NCBI GenBank assembly: GCA_910587915.1
Contig: CAJUOB010000008.1
Coordinates: 1-64,000, forward strand
Reading direction: 5' to 3'
Length of the DNA stretch: 64,000 nucleotides
Origin: an uncultured Muribaculaceae bacterium
GTDB lineage: Bacteria; Bacteroidota; Bacteroidia; Bacteroidales; Muribaculaceae
The notes under the pieces are model-generated. The model saw nothing but the letters and a program-made list of their open reading frames with translations, ran no database searches and was not told where the DNA came from. Below, in pieces: positions 62,698 to 64,000 of the stretch. Position numbers and translations under genes: made by a program. Position 1 is the first letter of the stretch. Each line of letters starts with the position of its first letter.

Positions 62698-64000
62698 TTA
62701 GAATTCCTGTCCGAGAATGAAGTGGAAGTGACTGCCGCCGCGCTCGCCGAACACACGGTCGAAACCGTAGGCCCAGTCGATACCCATAAGACCGACCATC
62801 GGGAGCTGGATACGCACACCGGCACCACCGCTGCGCTTGAGTTCGAAGGGATTGAACTGGCTGACCGATGTCCATGCATTACCTGCCTCAAGGAAGGCAA
62901 GGGCATATATGGTTGTCGACTGCTGGAGCATGAGGGGGAAGTGGAGTTCGACGCCCATGCGGGTATAGGCGTAGCCTTCGGAGCGCCAAGGCGTGAGCGA
63001 GCCGTTGTCGTAACCGCGGAGAGCGATAGTCTCTGTCGCGTAGGTATACGAGCCGCTCATACCGTCGCCACCGACATAGAAGGTTTCGAAAGGCGACTTG
63101 AGGTATTTATTATAGCTACCGAGAAGACCGAAATCAAATCGGGTCATGAGCACGGGGGTCCACTGCTGGTTGGTCGACAGCGGTGTGTACGTACGGCTCT
63201 TGAAGCGCAGTTTCCAGTATTCGATCCAGCGGTAAAGCTCCTTATTAGCCTGGTCGCGGACCTTGGAATCCGACGAGCCAGACTGCTCTGAGAGAGTCTT
63301 CCAGTCTTTCTTGCCGAAGAGCGATGCCGGAGGGGTCATCTGCAGGCTAAGCTGGAACGACGAACCGCTACGGGTATATATAGGATTGTCGATCGATGTA
63401 CGCGAAAGGGTAAGTCCGAGTGTCAGCGAGTTCGACGTACCGTTGTTCATCAGGAAGAGGTAGTCCCAGTTCTTAAGGTAGTACCAGTTATAGCCCACTT
63501 CGGCAGTGAATGTGAAGAAGTCATCGGGCCATTTTAGGCGCTTGCCGAATCCGACATTCACGCCCACCATCTGAAGCACCTTGTTGGGGTCGAGGGAGTT
63601 CTGATAGCTGTTTTGGTAATAGTCGTCGTAGTAGCTGCTGTAGCCGGGATAGTAACCGTAGCCATATCCATACATCGACGAGTTTGCCCAGGAATTGTTA
63701 TAGAACGACGAGTTCACACCGGTCTGGCGGCTATAGTATGCCGACACGGAGAGACTGTTGGGTCGCTTGCCACCGAACCACGGATCGAGGAAAGAAATGG
63801 CATAGCTCTGATAGTAGCGGGCGTTGGTCTGCGCACTGATCGAGAATGTCTGGCCTTCGCCCTGAGGAATGATTCCGCGGTATGTGCTGGGATAGAAAAG
63901 ATTCTTGATCGAGAAGTTGGTGAACTTCAACTGCAGCTTACCGATAATACCGGTCTGACCCCAGCCGAGCGAGAACTCGATCTGGTCGTTGGCCTTCGAT
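62698..64000 (-). CDS. bamA: Outer-membrane protein assembly factor BamA (partial)
   Basis: The C-terminal 433 codons of BamA (5' part lies beyond the right edge; the reading frame is open to base 63999). The segment holds the beta-barrel: FNNFS-like KFTNFSIKNLFYP, the strand repeat EFSLGWGQTGIIGKL and the C-terminal strand FHFILGQEF ending in an aromatic residue. A Tyr/Gly/Asn-rich insertion (GYGYGYYPGYSSYYDDYYQNSYQNS) sits in one loop. BamA folds and inserts outer-membrane proteins. ompH genes follow immediately. Confidence 0.93.
   Translation of the reverse strand, partial: SKANDQIEFSLGWGQTGIIGKLQLKFTNFSIKNLFYPSTYRGIIPQGEGQTFSISAQTNARYYQSYAISFLDPWFGGKRPNSLSVSAYYSRQTGVNSSFYNNSWANSSMYGYGYGYYPGYSSYYDDYYQNSYQNSLDPNKVLQMVGVNVGFGKRLKWPDDFFTFTAEVGYNWYYLKNWDYLFLMNNGTSNSLTLGLTLSRTSIDNPIYTRSGSSFQLSLQMTPPASLFGKKDWKTLSEQSGSSDSKVRDQANKELYRWIEYWKLRFKSRTYTPLSTNQQWTPVLMTRFDFGLLGSYNKYLKSPFETFYVGGDGMSGSYTYATETIALRGYDNGSLTPWRSEGYAYTRMGVELHFPLMLQQSTTIYALAFLEAGNAWTSVSQFNPFELKRSGGAGVRIQLPMVGLMGIDWAYGFDRVFGERGGSHFHFILGQEF

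Noticed and set aside
1..64000. CRISPR arrays, tRNA genes, insertion sequences, integrases
   Set aside because: I looked for regular direct repeats, cloverleaf-like sequences ending CCA and transposase or integrase motifs and saw none; weak tRNA candidates could still be missed without a covariance search.

Overview
The window looks like chromosome of a Bacteroidales bacterium, most probably Muribaculaceae-like. Four things point there. Many genes follow a TAnnTTTG -7 box, often with a TTG/TTTG element about 20 bp upstream. Shine-Dalgarno sequences are mostly absent. Genes for the type IX secretion system (T9SS: porU, porZ) occur with proteins carrying T9SS-type C-terminal domains. The families are typical of the group (fimbrillin, C10 peptidases, DUF4199 beside a GT2, KorAB, OmpH pair with BamA). 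The family-level assignment is inference. No rRNA, tRNA, CRISPR array, transposase or prophage gene was found inside the window.

Layout. 1-6.1 kb: an outward-facing strong promoter at the left edge, a small lipoprotein, trmD, def-ruvX, an RsmF-type RNA methyltransferase and an MsbA-like ABC exporter. 6.2-12.5 kb: two secreted proteins with T9SS-type C-termini (an Fn3 protein and an active-looking C10 protease), then gdhA. 12.5-23.3 kb (minus strand): flippase plus glycosyltransferase, a TolC-HlyD-permease-permease export operon without an ATPase gene, GtrA, a TRIC-type membrane protein, nth and pheS. 23.4-30 kb: a two-gene fimbrillin locus and a 1436-residue secreted adhesin-like protein. 30-33.1 kb: korAB. 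33.1-35.2 kb: an AT-rich island with a C10 homologue whose catalytic Cys is Ser, followed by a small lipoprotein. 35.4-49 kb (plus strand): nadA, leuS, rdgB, porZ, an unknown gene, panB, comF, a candidate small RNA, a GH25 lysozyme and porU. 49-51 kb: a second AT-rich island with the same arrangement; its C10 gene is interrupted by one in-frame TAA exactly between prodomain and catalytic domain. 51.2-53.5 kb: three FKBP-type peptidyl-prolyl isomerases. 53.6-58 kb: DUF4199, GT2, nitroreductase, an envelope lipoprotein and barrel pair, and an SDR. 58.2-64 kb: fabD, tatAC plus a symporter, and ompH-ompH-bamA (bamA runs off the right edge).

How they fit together. A large share of the genes serve envelope biogenesis and secretion: BamA, OmpH/Skp, FKBPs, Tat, T9SS sortase and its anchor, flippase and glycosyltransferases, and lysozyme. 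Several surface or secreted products (Fn3 proteins, C10 protease, fimbrillin) are likely clients. The most unusual content is the pair of C10 protease-lipoprotein modules. One is catalytically altered and the other is split by a stop that leaves a free lipidated prodomain, which would resemble the Spi class of C10 protease inhibitors.
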